Origin: Branchiostoma lanceolatum
Taxonomy: Eukaryota > Chordata > Leptocardii > Amphioxiformes > Branchiostomatidae
DNA: 64,000 nucleotides
Direction of reading: 5' to 3'
NCBI RefSeq assembly: GCF_035083965.1
Contig: NC_089723.1
Coordinates: 22,237,193-22,301,192, forward strand
Numbering within the stretch: position 1 is the first letter of the stretch; every line of letters begins with the position of its first letter. The position numbers and the translations under genes are program-made. Shown piece by piece: positions 45,686-58,099 of the stretch. Below the pieces are notes generated by a model. That model was not told the origin of the DNA. It did no database searches and worked only from the letters and a program-made list of their open reading frames with translations.

Positions 45686-46045
45686 TTTGGGTCTTATTTG
45701 TAGATTACCCGAATAAGCCTAATGGCTTGATAATTTTGTTAATTTTTGCAAATACTTGACTTGATATTTCGGACTTATTTATATGCCTCCTGTATACTAT
45801 ATAGCGTTTATTGTATTTTACACTTGGCGTGGTTTACGAGTTATTGTTAATAAGCCATGGTTATGAATTGTATTTTACCACAGAACAATGGTAGCTGCTG
45901 GGAAGCAGCTTAAGTAGGTGAAGTCCGCTTTTGCTATGACGTATTTTACAACTCTGCCCTTAAGCGTTTCTATGCCATAAAATGCTGAGATTTGCACGTA
46001 GGAATTTTGCTCATTCCAAGTCGGTTCGCCGCTGAAGAAGGCGTC

Positions 46046-46106
46046 ATGTGGGTAATACTGCCGCTCGTTCTCTTTTTCTCATGGTTTACCTCCGCATGTG
46101 CTGCAA
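46046..46106 (+). other. orphan signal-peptide exon (MAM-mucin type)
   Basis: A single 61-nt exon-like segment encodes MWVILPLVLFFSWFTSACAA and ends at a GTAAGT donor in phase 1. It closely resembles the first exons of the MAM-mucin genes at 54465 (MRLASLVLLLFSWFAFATPS) and 59515 in length, phase, the FSWF-type core and donor. A similar block (TTTGCTNTGACGNATT) lies about 85-115 bp upstream here and in the copy at 59515. No matching MAM exon follows before 54465. It could be a relic, or an alternative first exon for the receptor at 47359, whose exon 2 (49961) also needs a phase-1 partner. Confidence 0.6.
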
Positions 46107-46149
46107 GTAAGTAGCAACCCTGCATTATGTTTTAAACATAGTCCTTCCT

Positions 46150-46510
46150 AATTCACGGCGGTGGCGTCGCGGTGGCGTCACCGCAGGGTGTTTGACCCAG
46201 AAATTAGAAGTCCTGGGTTCGGATCCGGGGTCCCCTGGCTCATTCCGCATCCGTTGGCATTGTGCCCTTGGGAAATGCACTTGACACGAATTTCCTCACT
46301 TCACTGAGTTCACTCATGTGAACACGAGTACCTATATCTTTGGTAGGGGCCGTCCCACGGATTTAGGACGTTAAATGGAAGTCCCGTGTTTGAGAAGAGC
46401 CATACCTCAAGCACGTTAAAAAGCACACCACAATTAATTACAGTAACTGCAAAGAGTAGAGGTCCATCCAGGGGTGAGTGGATCAGATAAATCTGTCCGG
46501 ATAGGCAATT
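46150..46510 (+). mobile_element. SINE family S2, forward copy
   Basis: TAGAAGTCCTGGGTTCGGAT contains a B-box with one change. The body continues with TGCCCTTGGGAAATGCACTT, TTCCTCACTTCACTGAGTT and GGACGTTAAATGGAAGTCCC. It ends near GGTGAGTGGATCA, a block also seen at 32110-32150. Confidence 0.6.
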
Positions 46511-47358
46511 TGTACGGATCAGTTCAAAGCGGGCACGTTACGCCATAAAGCAGTTTACTGGGTAAGCACAAAGAAACAAGCGGAGTTTCCTGCCCTGTGC
46601 TGTTTGGGGTATAGAGATTCTAGTTATCATTGCAGAGTTAAAACTTGGGAGTAAGCCACAGACATGTATACATAGGTACGGAACGGTTCTGTCGATGTTG
46701 TGGTGTGGTATATATAGACACTGGGATAAAGCACCCGGAACTCACTTGCTTTTAATGGACCTGTTTCTATGTTTGCAATCTGAGCCTACATCGATGTCGT
46801 GTATAGCCTTGTAGGCCCGATCTACATGTAAGTTTGCCCCATGTTCGTATCCTTGGCCACAGGCTAGTAGGGCCTCCTCTGTGTCCAAGCGTCAGTGTCT
46901 GGTCAACATGTGGGCCTTAGTTGTGCAGAGACTGACCCCCTAGCTAATCTGGCCATTAGAACAATTAGGGGGCGTTCACACTTTTTTGACATTTTTTTTG
47001 GCTTAGGTAACCGTTGTGCAGCCTGGTTTTCGAATTGAACTGAAAAGAAATCGCCTTTTTCAGCTGCAATTATGTAACTACCCAACTCATACGGACTCAG
47101 ACCTTTTATTACTTCTTATCACTTCACAAGGCCCAGAGCTAACCTTCTTGCATATGTAATATATTTAGCAAAGTTAGCGTTAACACAGACCTTGGGGCTT
47201 GATTGGTCCATCCAAGTAGATTAGATTTTCATGAATATTGATGAGGATCTTCTTTGTCATGTATCCCTTACGTATATATTTCGTTGCTATAAATCAGCCT
47301 GTTGAATTGCGCGCCTGCATTTTCCGTCCTGCTTTGGATCAAGTTAACGGTAAAAAAG

Positions 47359-49045
47359 ATGAAGGTGATACAGTCTATCGTCTATTGTCTGGTCGGCGTC
47401 TGTTGCTTCTCAGTCCGCTTGAAATACGTAACATCAGCGGCGGCAAAAAGAATCCCTGAAACCCACGAAGATTTGTCGCAGCAACCCTGCTCGGTGGCAG
47501 CTCGTGGATATGAAGATGGGGACTGCATCCACCAGCCGGATTTGGAAGAAGATGACACTACACAGGACCAACCAGCCGGGCTCAACCCCGGATTCGGCCA
47601 TTTTGGACAACATGAGAACACGACAGTAGATGAGGGCTTGAGGAACAACGACACACTCTTTGATGGTGAGTATATATTTCCATCTATATATATTAGAAAA
47701 ATTGCTATCCACCACTCAAAATCACTTCCAGAAAATTCCACCTGTGAAGTTCCGCTGCAGTACCGTAGGAAGCCGCCAGGAGTCCCATTGAACTTGACCT
47801 TTGTTTCCCCGAACCTTACCCACTTACCAAATATCATGACGATCCATCGACAGCTTGTCGAGTTATGCTGATAACAAACATACATACAAGGTCCGCTGCA
47901 GTACCGTAGGTAGCCACCAGGAGACCCATTCTGGAACTTAGCCTTTGTCTCCCTAACACCTACCCACCTACTGAATATCATGAACATCCACCGACAGGTT
48001 ATCGAGTTATGCTGTTGTAAACATTCATCACATATGCATACACATGCATGCACTCCATCATAGGAAAACCGAAAACACAACCTTCTCGCGAAGGTAAAGC
48101 AGCTACCGTAGACGGTAATGGATTTTCGGTTGTTTCACTTCCAAGCATGTCTCTTCGTAAATGTGTAGCCACGAGATCTTGGATTTTTTTTCTTACTATT
48201 TAACAACATATGATATATAGGACACAGAGGTGATGCACTCCAGCAGGTAGCTACAATATAAAAATCACCTCTAGAAATAAAAATTACAGCTGACAAAGAC
48301 AAATACAATAACGATAACAATAACAATTGAATAACAGCATTTGGGTTGGGTAGTCCAATACAATTCAGACAAGCATATATGATAAACACAGTCGTACTAA
48401 GGTCAAATTTCGAGTTGATCGTGGATTGACGCAGGGATGAAATACTTGATACCTAAACGTAGGCACAGATGTTCTAAACATTGTCATTTGATGGAAGACT
48501 GTCCAACAGCTTACGGTTACAATTTAAATCCTTAACAAAACAAGCAGCCTTCATCCATTATAGTATCACGTCTGACAGCGATCTTCAGGTAATAACAATA
48601 AGTATGTGAGTAGGACCATCAATCTTGACAGTAATCACGTAATCCTATCCTTCTGTCAGCCTGCTCTGTTTCTATATACTCCCACCTGGAAACTGATACT
48701 ACAAAATGTCGAGGTCGCTTCTGCAATATCTAATCTTCTTTCACAAGCATCGATGTTCTTCATAAGATGTTTAGTTGGTTTTTTAGAGCTTGATACGCCA
48801 AACTCGGGGACCGAACCTGCAGCTCTTACTCTCTGTCCCAAGAGCTATTTGCCACTCAAAAGCCATGACCACAGCATGTCCAGAATACGAGATTTCAAAA
48901 CCGACAGGTCCACTGCAGTGCCCTAGGAAGCCGCTAAGGGGTCCATTATCGAACTTGAACTTTGTTTTCTAGACCCCTAACCACCTACCAAATACCATTC
49001 ACAGCTTCTTGAGTTGATGGTTACGCGTACACACACACACACACA

Positions 49046-49087
<42 letters not shown>

Positions 49088-52000
49088 CACACGGACACGC
49101 GCGCGCGCCGCGCGCGAGCAACCCCTCCCCCCCCCAAAAAAAACATACACACTCATCACATTCGATCGACTCAATGCTTAGTAAAGTCGTGGACTAAACA
49201 TATTGTGACTCATATCAGTGGATAGGGTCAGTGGCATTCACTGAGACGAAGATAGACGATGTAAATAAGTTTGTCATTAATCTTCAGAGTCACCTTATAC
49301 CGTGGGTAGGGATTATCTTACACCGGATGTGCAAGACGCAAGGGCCATAAAGGGTAATAACCTCTACATTACCTTATTAGGAAATGGCTTGTCCGACGCC
49401 TGGATTGGTTGCAAAAGCTCTGCTAAAAAGTTCTACCCAAAGGTTCCAAATCATTTTGTAATGCAAGGGCCACATTTTCGAACCGGGGCCAGGCCGGGCA
49501 TTTTGCGGGAACGAAAAGACAACAAAACACACGAAACGATAAGACAAAATGCGCTTTTTCTAGATTGCTTGATAAACACTTTAATTTCTCGTTTCTGAAA
49601 ACAGCCCGGCCGGGACCCGGTTCAAAATGCGGCCCTGGTATAAATTACTAGTAGGTTGTAAGTGTGATAGTCACCTGGTCACCATTCTCCATCGGTCGAC
49701 TTGAGGGGCTTTTACCGAGCTCAGTCTGCTGAGCATAAGGCTATTTCTGTCAGTCTGTCGTTTTGCCGGAACACTAGTACTGGCCTTGCGGGAGCAAGAT
49801 AATTAATATCAAGCCCCCAACCCCCGTACGCGCTAATCTGGCTGGGCGGGCGGACATTACTCCCATCACCGTAGAGGTTCTGGGACACTTTATGGAAATG
49901 TATGCAAATTAGGCGGTGTTGATAAACATAGCTCATAACTGTGCTTTTCGAAACACACAGGCAGCGCAGCCGTGCCGGACATGGACACTGCCGCCGGGGG
50001 GCTGCGGCCTGATCCCGCGGAAGACCACGAGACCTTTCCCGGGTGCGTCACCGCCGGTGTGTCGTCCTGTGCCGGGCGGTGCGGGGAGGGCTTCACCGCG
50101 GGGGAGGACAAGATGTGCCTGTGTGATCTCGACTGCCGACACTTCGGAGACTGCTGCCCGGACTACATGGAGCTCTGTGGCGAGAGTTGGCACGAGGATT
50201 CTAAGCGAGGTATCTACTGGACCTCTCTGGAGTTGTTACTTGTAACAAAATATTTTTTCCCCATCACAAGACTCAAATCCGTTCGCCCCCAGTCATATCG
50301 ATATATCAGAGGGCATTTTATACACTATATACAAAAGAAACAAGGAGTACAGACAGTAGCTATGTGTTCTGTTAGATATATATTATGTATCCTTTAAAAG
50401 TATGATTTCTATATGCCTACCCTGTCTATCAGTAGTTTTGTGTGGAACATCACTACATGTACAGGACCAAAGTAATAAAAGCTAGTAGAGATGTCAAGTT
50501 AACTGTAAATGTAGATCCAAATAAAGTCAAAGTCAAAGATGGCATGGATTTTTCATCTGTTTTTCTGTTTTAATTTTCTAGAATGCATGTAGATTTACAT
50601 GTTTCTTTTTCCGTCTTTCAACAGAACGGCGACCCATCGTGACGGAGACCTCCTGTTCTAACCGTTGCTACTCGGACAGCTCCATCAGTGCGACGTCTTG
50701 CGACTGCTCTCAGAACTGCAGCCGACTAGGCACCTGTTGCAGCGACTTCACCGATGAGTGCGAGAACTCCGCTCCCGGGGCACCTCCTGACCCAGCCCGC
50801 CAGGCAGTCCCACCGGCCCCCTACGAGTGCCGGCCCAGCGGGAACACCGGCACCTTCCACTGGATGGTGGCGAGCTGCCCGGCAACATGGCGCAACTCTG
50901 ACATCAGCAGTCAATGCGGGAAGATTCAACTTGTTTCTGCAACTAAGGGCTTCACCGGTGTGAACCTCACCCTTCCAGACGCTGTGTACATCACTCCTGT
51001 AGTAGACGTGGACACCTTGACGACGTATTCGAACGTTTTCTGTGCGATTTGTAACGAGGCGTCGCACATGCTCGAGAGCTGGCGGCTTTCCGTTCAGTTG
51101 TCCTGCAGCAACGTTACGTCACCGAACCGTTACAGTTTAGAAAGCTTACGAGATGGGTTGTGTGAAGTGTTATTGTTTTATTTTACTCCCCCTGACTTAT
51201 ATGGCGCTCGGCGGTGCGTACCGACTTACCCTGTGTCCCTAAGCCCGGCTTGTCCAGCGGACCCCTCTACTGGCCTGGTAGCACATGTTCACAGCAGTGT
51301 CCACATGAGTTTTCTTAACGTGTTCAGTGCACTTTGTCATGGTGTCCATGTGTCAGATCTAGATTGCGGGCTGCCCGCGGCACATTTCCCTCACGGCAAC
51401 AACAACGCTCAAGAACTTGACCAGAGCACATTGTTTCTTGGCCAACTGTTTAATTTCGGCAGTTTGGTTCTGGGATCAGATAGGCCAACCGATGACGTGC
51501 CCCGATGCCCTTCGGATAGCTTCTATGATCCAATTATCGATGCCTGCCGTGAGCTGTACCGCGCTCCACCTAACTTGATGCACCCAAACGAACCGTATGA
51601 TTGGTGTAGAAATGGCTCTTTACTCTACAACACGTCCCAGGTTTCCGTCCTGCCTAGCGGCGATGCTTTACTTCTGGACGGTTCAGACAACCTGACATGC
51701 AACGCGACAGAGTACCTCATCGTAGAGAACCAGGCTTATGTTTGCACATCGTGCTTAAGTCGTTATCCTGGTGATGGCGATGGTGACGATAAAGGTAAGG
51801 GGGGTGGTTTTGCAGTTCAGGAACTGCTAACAACCACCATGTTCAGCCTGTCCATTGCCTCTGGAATCGGCTTCACAGCCCACGGTGTGTACTACAGGAA
51901 GTTCTCTTCTACTCCGGACAGGCTCAAGCTGCAGCTCGTAGTCATGCTCACCCTGGCCGAGTCTCTCTTCCTTTCCCGTGCTTTACTTACACTGCATACC

Positions 52001-52711
52001 CTGCAGCGCTTATGCATGGCTGTTGCCATCCTGCTCCACTACTGCCTCCTCGTAACATTCCTGTCGATGTCCTCGCTTGCCTTTGATCTCTTCAGGAAGC
52101 TTTGCTGTAACCAGTTCAGCAGCTACGGCGTTCCGTACCGCCGCTATGCCGTGTTCAGCTTTGGCCTTCCGCTGATCCTGGTCAGCGTGTGTGCTTTCCT
52201 TGACTTTTCTCCATGGACAGAAGCGGTCCGTGTGTTGTACGGTGGTGAGCACTGCTGGATGGATAACCCTTGGGCTAGTCTGCTAGCATTCGGCGTGGTG
52301 GTAGGGTTTGTCGTTCTTTCCAATTCTTATTTCCTGGTGTGGATAGTCATGTCATTGTACCGCTCGGCCCGTGAGACGTCCGCCGCTCGCACGGGCTCGG
52401 AGTTTGCCCTGATGCGGGTTTGCCTCCGTATCACCACCATGATGGGGTTAACCTGGGCGTTGGGCTTGGTGGCGCCGTTCGTTGACAACACTGCCATTTG
52501 GTTTGTTTTCACGGGATTGAATAGCGTCCAGGGGTTGTTCATCGTCATCGCTCTTACTGTGAAGAACTGCAAAACGTGTGGTTCGAAAGCGGCGCTGTCG
52601 GAAACTGGGAAGGGAAGCATGCAGGGTTCGAGTGAGAAAGGCAGGCTCTACCACGTCGCTGTCCGCCAGGAAGGTTGTCCTAACATCGGCGACAACATAA
52701 CTAAGTTGTAG
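47359..52711 (+). CDS. seven-transmembrane receptor with two somatomedin B domains
   Basis: Predicted 880 residues from three exons: 47359-47665, 49961-50209, 50625-52711 (phase 1 at both introns). It starts with a signal peptide (MKVIQSIVYCLVGVCCFSV), then a low-complexity acidic segment. Somatomedin B domain 1 has eight Cys (139, 143, 154, 156, 160, 166, 167, 174); domain 2 also has eight (196, 200, 211, 213, 217, 223, 224, 231). A Cys- and N-glycosylation-rich ectodomain follows. A seven-helix region at about 580-832 resembles the secretin/adhesion/Methuselah class B family (MMGLTWALGLVAPF near helix 6, FTGLNSVQGLFIVIAL in helix 7). No GPS cleavage motif is visible. The tail ends ITKL, a class-I PDZ-like end. 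An alternative first exon may exist at 46046-46106. AATAAA lies at 53358. The ligand is unknown. Confidence 0.83.
47700..48105 (-). repeat. dispersed repeat family E, copies 5 and 6 in tandem, reverse
   Basis: GCTGCAGTACCGTAGGAAGC at 47753 recurs as GCTGCAGTACCGTAGGTAGC at 47895. Each is followed by CTTACCCACTTACCAAATATC-like or CTACCCACCTACTGAATATC-like text and GTTATGCTG. The element ends ACCTTCTCGCGAAGGTAAAG, the hairpin end of the family. It lies in receptor intron 1. Confidence 0.6.
48905..49100 (-). repeat. family E copy 7 joined to an (AC)n microsatellite
   Basis: GGTCCACTGCAGTGCCCTAG, CTAACCACCTACCAAATACC and CTTCTTGAGTTGATGG match the reverse family E copies. The dinucleotide run of AC follows directly at 49028-49095, in the position where the copy at 16565 has its tetranucleotide run. 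Confidence 0.6.
49466..49636. mobile_element. MITE-like foldback, GC-rich ends (receptor intron 1)
   Basis: A 171-bp element with inverted ends of about 33 bp. The left begins AGGGCCACATTTTCGAACCG; the right ends CGGTTCAAAATGCGGCCCT. Both arms carry a GGCCGGGC-type block on the inside. Confidence 0.7.
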
Positions 52712-54464
52712 ATCTTTCGGGCATGAAATGGTTATGCATTGCATCATTATTAAGTGTCCTCCATTGGTCACTACATTGTTGTCGATCAGGTGAGAAGACG
52801 TCATAGTCAAAGAAAGCACCGTTAGGGTTTTGAATGCAACTAACACAAGAATATCAACTTTACGAAAACATATTGTAAAGTAATACATACTGGTACCCTC
52901 TAAACATAGCTAGAAAACAAAAGACTACGCCACGTGTACGTAGAACACAGGCATGCTGTATGATATAAGCATAACCCAGAAATTATTGTATTGTATGCAC
53001 TCTAGTTCAAAGTTGAGGATCTAAGGTGTAAGGTAAGGTATTCACCCTCTCTACTTGTGGAATACTTCTGACTGTAGCAGTAGCACTATAGTACTTGTGG
53101 AATTGCATCATGCAGCCATCATCTTAAGAATACATGTAAATTGTACATGCCTACGTGGTAGGTGATATAACAATGTGTTTGGAATTTGAGGAGTCTGAAA
53201 TATCAGAAATAGCTGACTTAACAAAAGAACTGTCTTATAAATCTAATATGATCTTGCTTGCTTTGTAAAATGTTTTTGCATATATTGTATAAATATACTC
53301 GGCACCATACTATTAGTTGGTCTCGTACATGTACGACAGAACTGTGATGGTGGTAAAAATAAAGTTTAACTGTTAAACATGTTGGATGATAAGTAGTTAT
53401 TTTTATGTCCAAGCTTAAGGTATTACTTTGTCAACTTAACCATGGTGGTTTTCTTAATAGCTATACTCATACAGACTTTCGCATATATCTGTTCAAACCT
53501 CTAAAACATTTGTAGAAACAAAATGGTGGCGCCCATGGACGGGAGCAGGACCAATACAGGTTTTGCTATCGCAAACCTGTAAGGAAGGAAGGTAGGGAAA
53601 AAGGAAGAAAGAGATGACACTATATCACGACACCAATATGTAGATATTAAGGTCAAATTATCTCACGAGCGGATTCTATTTGTCCTCTTAAGGCGCCCCA
53701 TAGTTACAGCCACTGGTCTCAGTATTTTCCTCACAACCAAACCAATAAAACGGTGTAAAACAAGGTCTCCACACAACACTGATAATCTGTGATTATTGAC
53801 GCCTGATCCGGACTGTAGTCAATCACACCTCATATTTCACTGACCGCCGTGTCAACAAACTCTGTGAATTGCGTAAGTCATCTAGATACAGACTTTGTCA
53901 AATTAGATTCAGCTGAAACACAAATATTGACACCAGGACAAGTTGACCTGACAAAAGAGTCATCCTGCTACTGTACTTTTCATGTGGCAAAATTGAAGAA
54001 GAAATGCCATTTCTGAAGCAATGGTGAGTACTGGTATCGCAATGGTTTAATTTAAAGTTTTTATGGCACAGTTAAAATATAGTTCTTTTAATTAATCTGA
54101 CCGTAATCTTTGAAAGACATGTACAACTCTATCCTTAAACGGTCCCATGCGTAGTGTGTACATAATCCCTGTATTTTTATTGCCAGGTCATGTGAACTGC
54201 TGAGGTTACTGGTAATTTACCATCGCCTTTGATAAACAGGTGAACGATAAGAGGCTGGAGGTGTGGTCAACTTTTTTTATGACAAGCCCGATAATTGCTA
54301 AGCACTGTGTCAAAAAATCAGTGTTGTATGACGTGTTAGCAACCAAATGGTGACGCATTCTTGCACGTAAGCTCACTTACCTATGAAGCTGATAGACAGG
54401 GATTGTCTTCATTCCACGCCACACTTAGCGTCTGTGGACTTGTACTGTTGCTGTGTTGGTCATC
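52712..54464. other. receptor 3' UTR and intergenic DNA; promoter of the next gene
   Basis: AATAAA at 53358-53363 is the probable receptor poly(A) signal. I see no further exon. In the last 200 bp a block with ATTGCTAAGCAC and TATGACGTGTTAGCAAC resembles the upstream region of the paralogue at 59515 (AGCTGCTAAGCAAG and TGTGACGCATTAGCAAC), suggesting a shared promoter element. Confidence 0.6.
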
Positions 54465-57400
54465 ATGAGGCTTGCATCGTTGGTTCTTCTCTTGTTTTCA
54501 TGGTTTGCCTTCGCAACCCCTTCAAGTAAGTGTAACCTATATACAACATACTTTGGTGGTTGTTTTGTGGTTTTAGTATTTTTGTTGGCCTTTCGGCGTA
54601 GTGGTATCTGAAACCCTTCAGAATTTGTAGCGTTTCAATCTGTATGACAAAAAGTACCCTGGAGTCAAGCCTTGTTGGCTTTGGTCCGCTCCCAACGGTC
54701 ACTATGTATGGGGCGGACCGAAGCTACCAAGGCTGGACTCCAGGCTAGACAACTACTTTTGTAAACCTTACGTTATAATTGGATAAAGTATACATTAACT
54801 GTAAAATAGTTTTCTGTCGCGCTCAACGACGCCTATTTGAATTGTTAGATATCTTACAGATTCCAGTTATATTCATACTTGATGGATTCATTCATGTTTC
54901 TTGATTAAACTTGATTGTTGTTTGTTGTGGGTGCCATACACATTGTTTATCTTAAAGTTTGTTCTAATTTCTTATTTAAAAAGAATCTATTTCTACTGTA
55001 TTGTCGTATGACGCTGCCAACTCCAGGTGTACAACCCTTACCCACTCCAGATGATGCCTTGTTAATTGTGTAAGATTTCCAGGTTCTGTCACCGTTGGAT
55101 ATGCTTTGATTATAACACTTTTCGTATCGTCAGACCAAGTATGCCATGATAATTTATGTAGCGACAAGGTCGTATGATATCACGGTATAATGTGGTTCAT
55201 CTTACAGGCGCTCACCCTATATTCACTGAGAATTCCAGACATCGCCATTAAAGTTTATGACCTTCAAAACAGCCCCATAAAACCATAAGATAAAAATACT
55301 TTGATGTTCGTCCAAGTTTCATAAAGAAGTTTGTTTTAGCTACCATGCCTCCGATGACTGATTTATTTTTTTGACAAATGACTCATGGTATGTCTAATAC
55401 TTCTGATATTGTGATTGTCACCTGTGTTGTTGCAAAGTATCTTTTTAGTTCGCTCATATTCTGATTTGTCTTTTCTATGATCCGTTGCAGTTGACCTTGA
55501 CGCCGCTGGTCAGAACAAATGTTCTTTAGACGCTGGCGTCTGTGGCTGGACAGTGGAAGGTCCAGTCTACCACGGAGGACCCGCTGGATGTGATTACGGT
55601 TGGCCAAATGATGCAATTCATGGAGTAACAGGTGTGCTTATTTATGTTCCGTTTTTTGTAAATGGTGTCCTGATATCTGGTCAGTACTTTTGCCAGGCCA
55701 AATTGGCCTTGTACTGATCCAATCAGCTACGCTACTTTTGTAATTGTTTACGCAACCCACAATATGGAACGCGTCTATAAAGCCTGGAAATCAAGGTGGA
55801 ATTTTAAAGAAAAGGTAGTCCCATATATAGCACTTCTTGTTATCCACTGCGTCTACGGCATGGTGTATTCGAAGGTGAATCCCGATAACTTCCTTCCGGT
55901 ACTCCATGTACTCATTTAAACACCTTGGAGGGATGGGGAAAGTCGTATAAAGTGCCTTTTCCAAGGGCACAACATTAACTTCGGTGGCATTACATAAGAT
56001 TCAAACCCAGAACCTCTTGTTTAGGGGCCAAATATCCTAAAAACTACGCCAATACGACGCACGCCACTCCCAGTTAAAATACAATATACGAACTAAATCA
56101 AATAACGTCATAAAGTCTCTAGAGGTTTCATATGAAAAAAAGTCTTTTATCATATCAGTAACTGAGAATGACGACGACTCGAAATGTGCAGGTACATGTA
56201 ATTACGTGTCTTATGTACTTTTTTACCTGTAGGATATTGTATAAGCAGTCACATTTGTACGACAATTACACTCGCAATGTTGTTAACATTTTAACCCCCT
56301 TCCAGCTCCCGGTGCGTACGTGTGCTTTTTCCTGGACCACCTTCCGGCTATGTATCCAGGTCTGGACAGAGCCCGACTCACCAGTCCAACCTTCAACACT
56401 ACCCACCATGTGGTGATGAGCTTTGCTGTCGGCACTGTCAGGCCGCCAAACGGGACATACCTCAACGTCATCTTGGTGAACGAGACCGGTGTGGAGACAC
56501 TGCTGTGTTCAACCTCTGAGCTTCTGTCTCCATGGCAACGTATATATGTTGGTATTGTGCAGCCTGGGCCTTACAAAGTGAGTGTTCAGTGAAAATTGTT
56601 TAAAATCTCCATCGTCAAAGTGCATTTCACTTGACCATGTGACCTGGTTGCCCTTTGTTTTTGGATAAAAAGAGATGTGTATCTTATTTTGCGAAAATAA
56701 TTACACGAGACACAATATGAAAGGCTTTAACTATTTTGTTCTGCAGTTTCAGATTCTGATTGAAGGTGTTTCTGACCCCCCATTCTATCCAAACTTTGGT
56801 ATTGACGACTTGACCCTGACAGTTGTTGAAAATGGTTAGTATCATCTTGTTATTCATTCAAATTTCTACATCAAATTTCCCAGCCACATTTATACCTTGT
56901 TGTTTTGTTCATATGGAGACGATCACAATGCTTATTTATTACTAACTCCTTATAATCTTTCAGCTACGGCAAACGTGGGTGTACAAACGACTACGTGTTC
57001 CACACAGCTGCTGACAACAGTTCCCATGACAACTCGGCAACACAACACCACACTTCCCATGACCAGTAGTCTGAAAGATGATACCACCATGCCCATGGCT
57101 GTTAGTCAGTCTACAACAGCATTTACTCAGACTAGTGGTCAGCATGTGACCACATCGCCCTTGACCATCAGTAAAGATACTCCCACAGTTCAAATCACTA
57201 ATAGTCAGGATACAACCATCTTCCCCGCGACCGATAGTCAAGTTGAGACGAGTCCTCTAACGACCAGTAGTCAATATATGACCACATTTCCTAAGACTAG
57301 TAGTCAAGATACGACCATACTGCCCATGACGAGTAGTCATGATACGACCGTATTACCCATGACGAGTAGTCAATATACGACCGTATTACCCATGACGAGT

Positions 57401-58099
57401 AGTCAATATACGACCATATTGTCCATGACAGATAGTCATGATTCGACCATATTGACGAGCAGTCAAGATACGAGCATACTGCCCATGACAGGTAGTCATG
57501 ATACAACCACATTGGCCATGACTGGTCAAGATACGACCACATTCCCTCCTACACTACTTAGTACTAATGGTATGACTACATCACCTACGACTGATATCCT
57601 AGACACGACCACATTGCCCGTGACTAGTAGTCAGAAGACAAGCACCCTTCATATGACTACCAAGCAGGAAGACACCACGAACACCGTCTCAAGCTTTCCA
57701 ACAACCAACAACTTCCATCCAACCACCAGTCAGGCCGAGACAACAAGTGGCATCTCCAAGAATCCCACATCCAAGACAACGCCTCAAGAAGAAACAACCA
57801 AACACCCTATCACTTCCAAGACTCTGTTGACCACATCTAAATCAGGCGAGGTACCAACGAAATCTCTGCCCACCAACACGACGTCAAAGGAAGGTCAACT
57901 TGGTCAGCAGAGCGGACGCAACAACGATCCGGACATCACTGCCCTCCCCATCGTGCTTGGGATAGCAGGTTTCCTCCTGGTAGCGGCAGGCGCCATGTTC
58001 TATCTCAGAAAGATACGAAAGAAGTCAAGTTTCTCTGTGGAAGAATCGCGAAGGGTATCGATGATGAGTCTCACTCATACCGAGTTAACTGAGCTCTAG
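54465..58099 (+). CDS. MAM-domain mucin-like type I membrane protein, copy 1
   Basis: Predicted 565 residues from five exons: 54465-54525, 55491-55631, 56306-56577, 56747-56834, 56964-58099; all phases match. A signal peptide (1-20) precedes one MAM domain (about 21-187) recognised by CSLDAGVCGWTVEGP, RARLTSPTF, a strand-rich core with N-glycosylation sites and FGIDDLTLTV. A Ser/Thr-rich stalk (188 to about 513) contains 11-12-residue repeats such as SSQYTTVLPMT and should be heavily O-glycosylated. One transmembrane segment (about 514-535) and a 30-residue basic-then-Ser-rich tail ending LTEL follow. MAM domains mediate adhesion. Single-MAM mucin-like proteins are unfamiliar to me; an epithelial or blood-cell surface role is a guess. 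AATAAA lies at 58446. Confidence 0.85.
54658..54744. mobile_element. foldback element family F1, copy 2
   Basis: An 87-bp near-perfect inverted repeat. The left arm is CCTGGAGTCAAGCCTTG, then GGCTTTGGTCCGC; the right arm is GCGGACCGAAGC, then CAAGGCTGGACTCCAGG. It lies in intron 1 of the first MAM-mucin gene. Confidence 0.75.
55905..56030 (-). mobile_element. SINE family S2 fragment, reverse (intron 2)
   Basis: GGAGGGATGGGGAAAGTCGT, AAGTGCCTTTTCCAAGGGCA and GGTGGCATTACATAAGATTC match the other minus-oriented copies. The B-box position reads AGATTCAAACCCAGA. Confidence 0.6.
57285..57545 (+). repeat. coding tandem repeat in the mucin stalk, copy 1
   Basis: Units of 33-36 bp, with the coding motif TSSQDTTILPMT and variants, follow one another. 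Neighbouring units are nearly identical at the nucleotide level (ATGACGAGTAGTCA). A few units are shortened or have lost the Pro-Met. Confidence 0.85.

Larger units (their letters stand above)
43450..46045. other. RPRD2 3' UTR and intergenic DNA
   Basis: No further exon is visible. A canonical AATAAA is not seen close to the stop; one lies near 44489 (GAATAAATTTCG). The interval holds a foldback MITE (44949-45140) and a larger foldback with a 51-bp tandem duplication (45300-45685). A TTTTGCTATGACGTATT block at 45929-45945 resembles promoters of the MAM-mucin genes downstream. Confidence 0.6.

Noticed and set aside
47382-48080. 232-codon minus-strand frame
   Set aside because: It is antisense to the receptor's first exon plus reverse family E repeats; the protein sequence is repetitive only because the repeat is.
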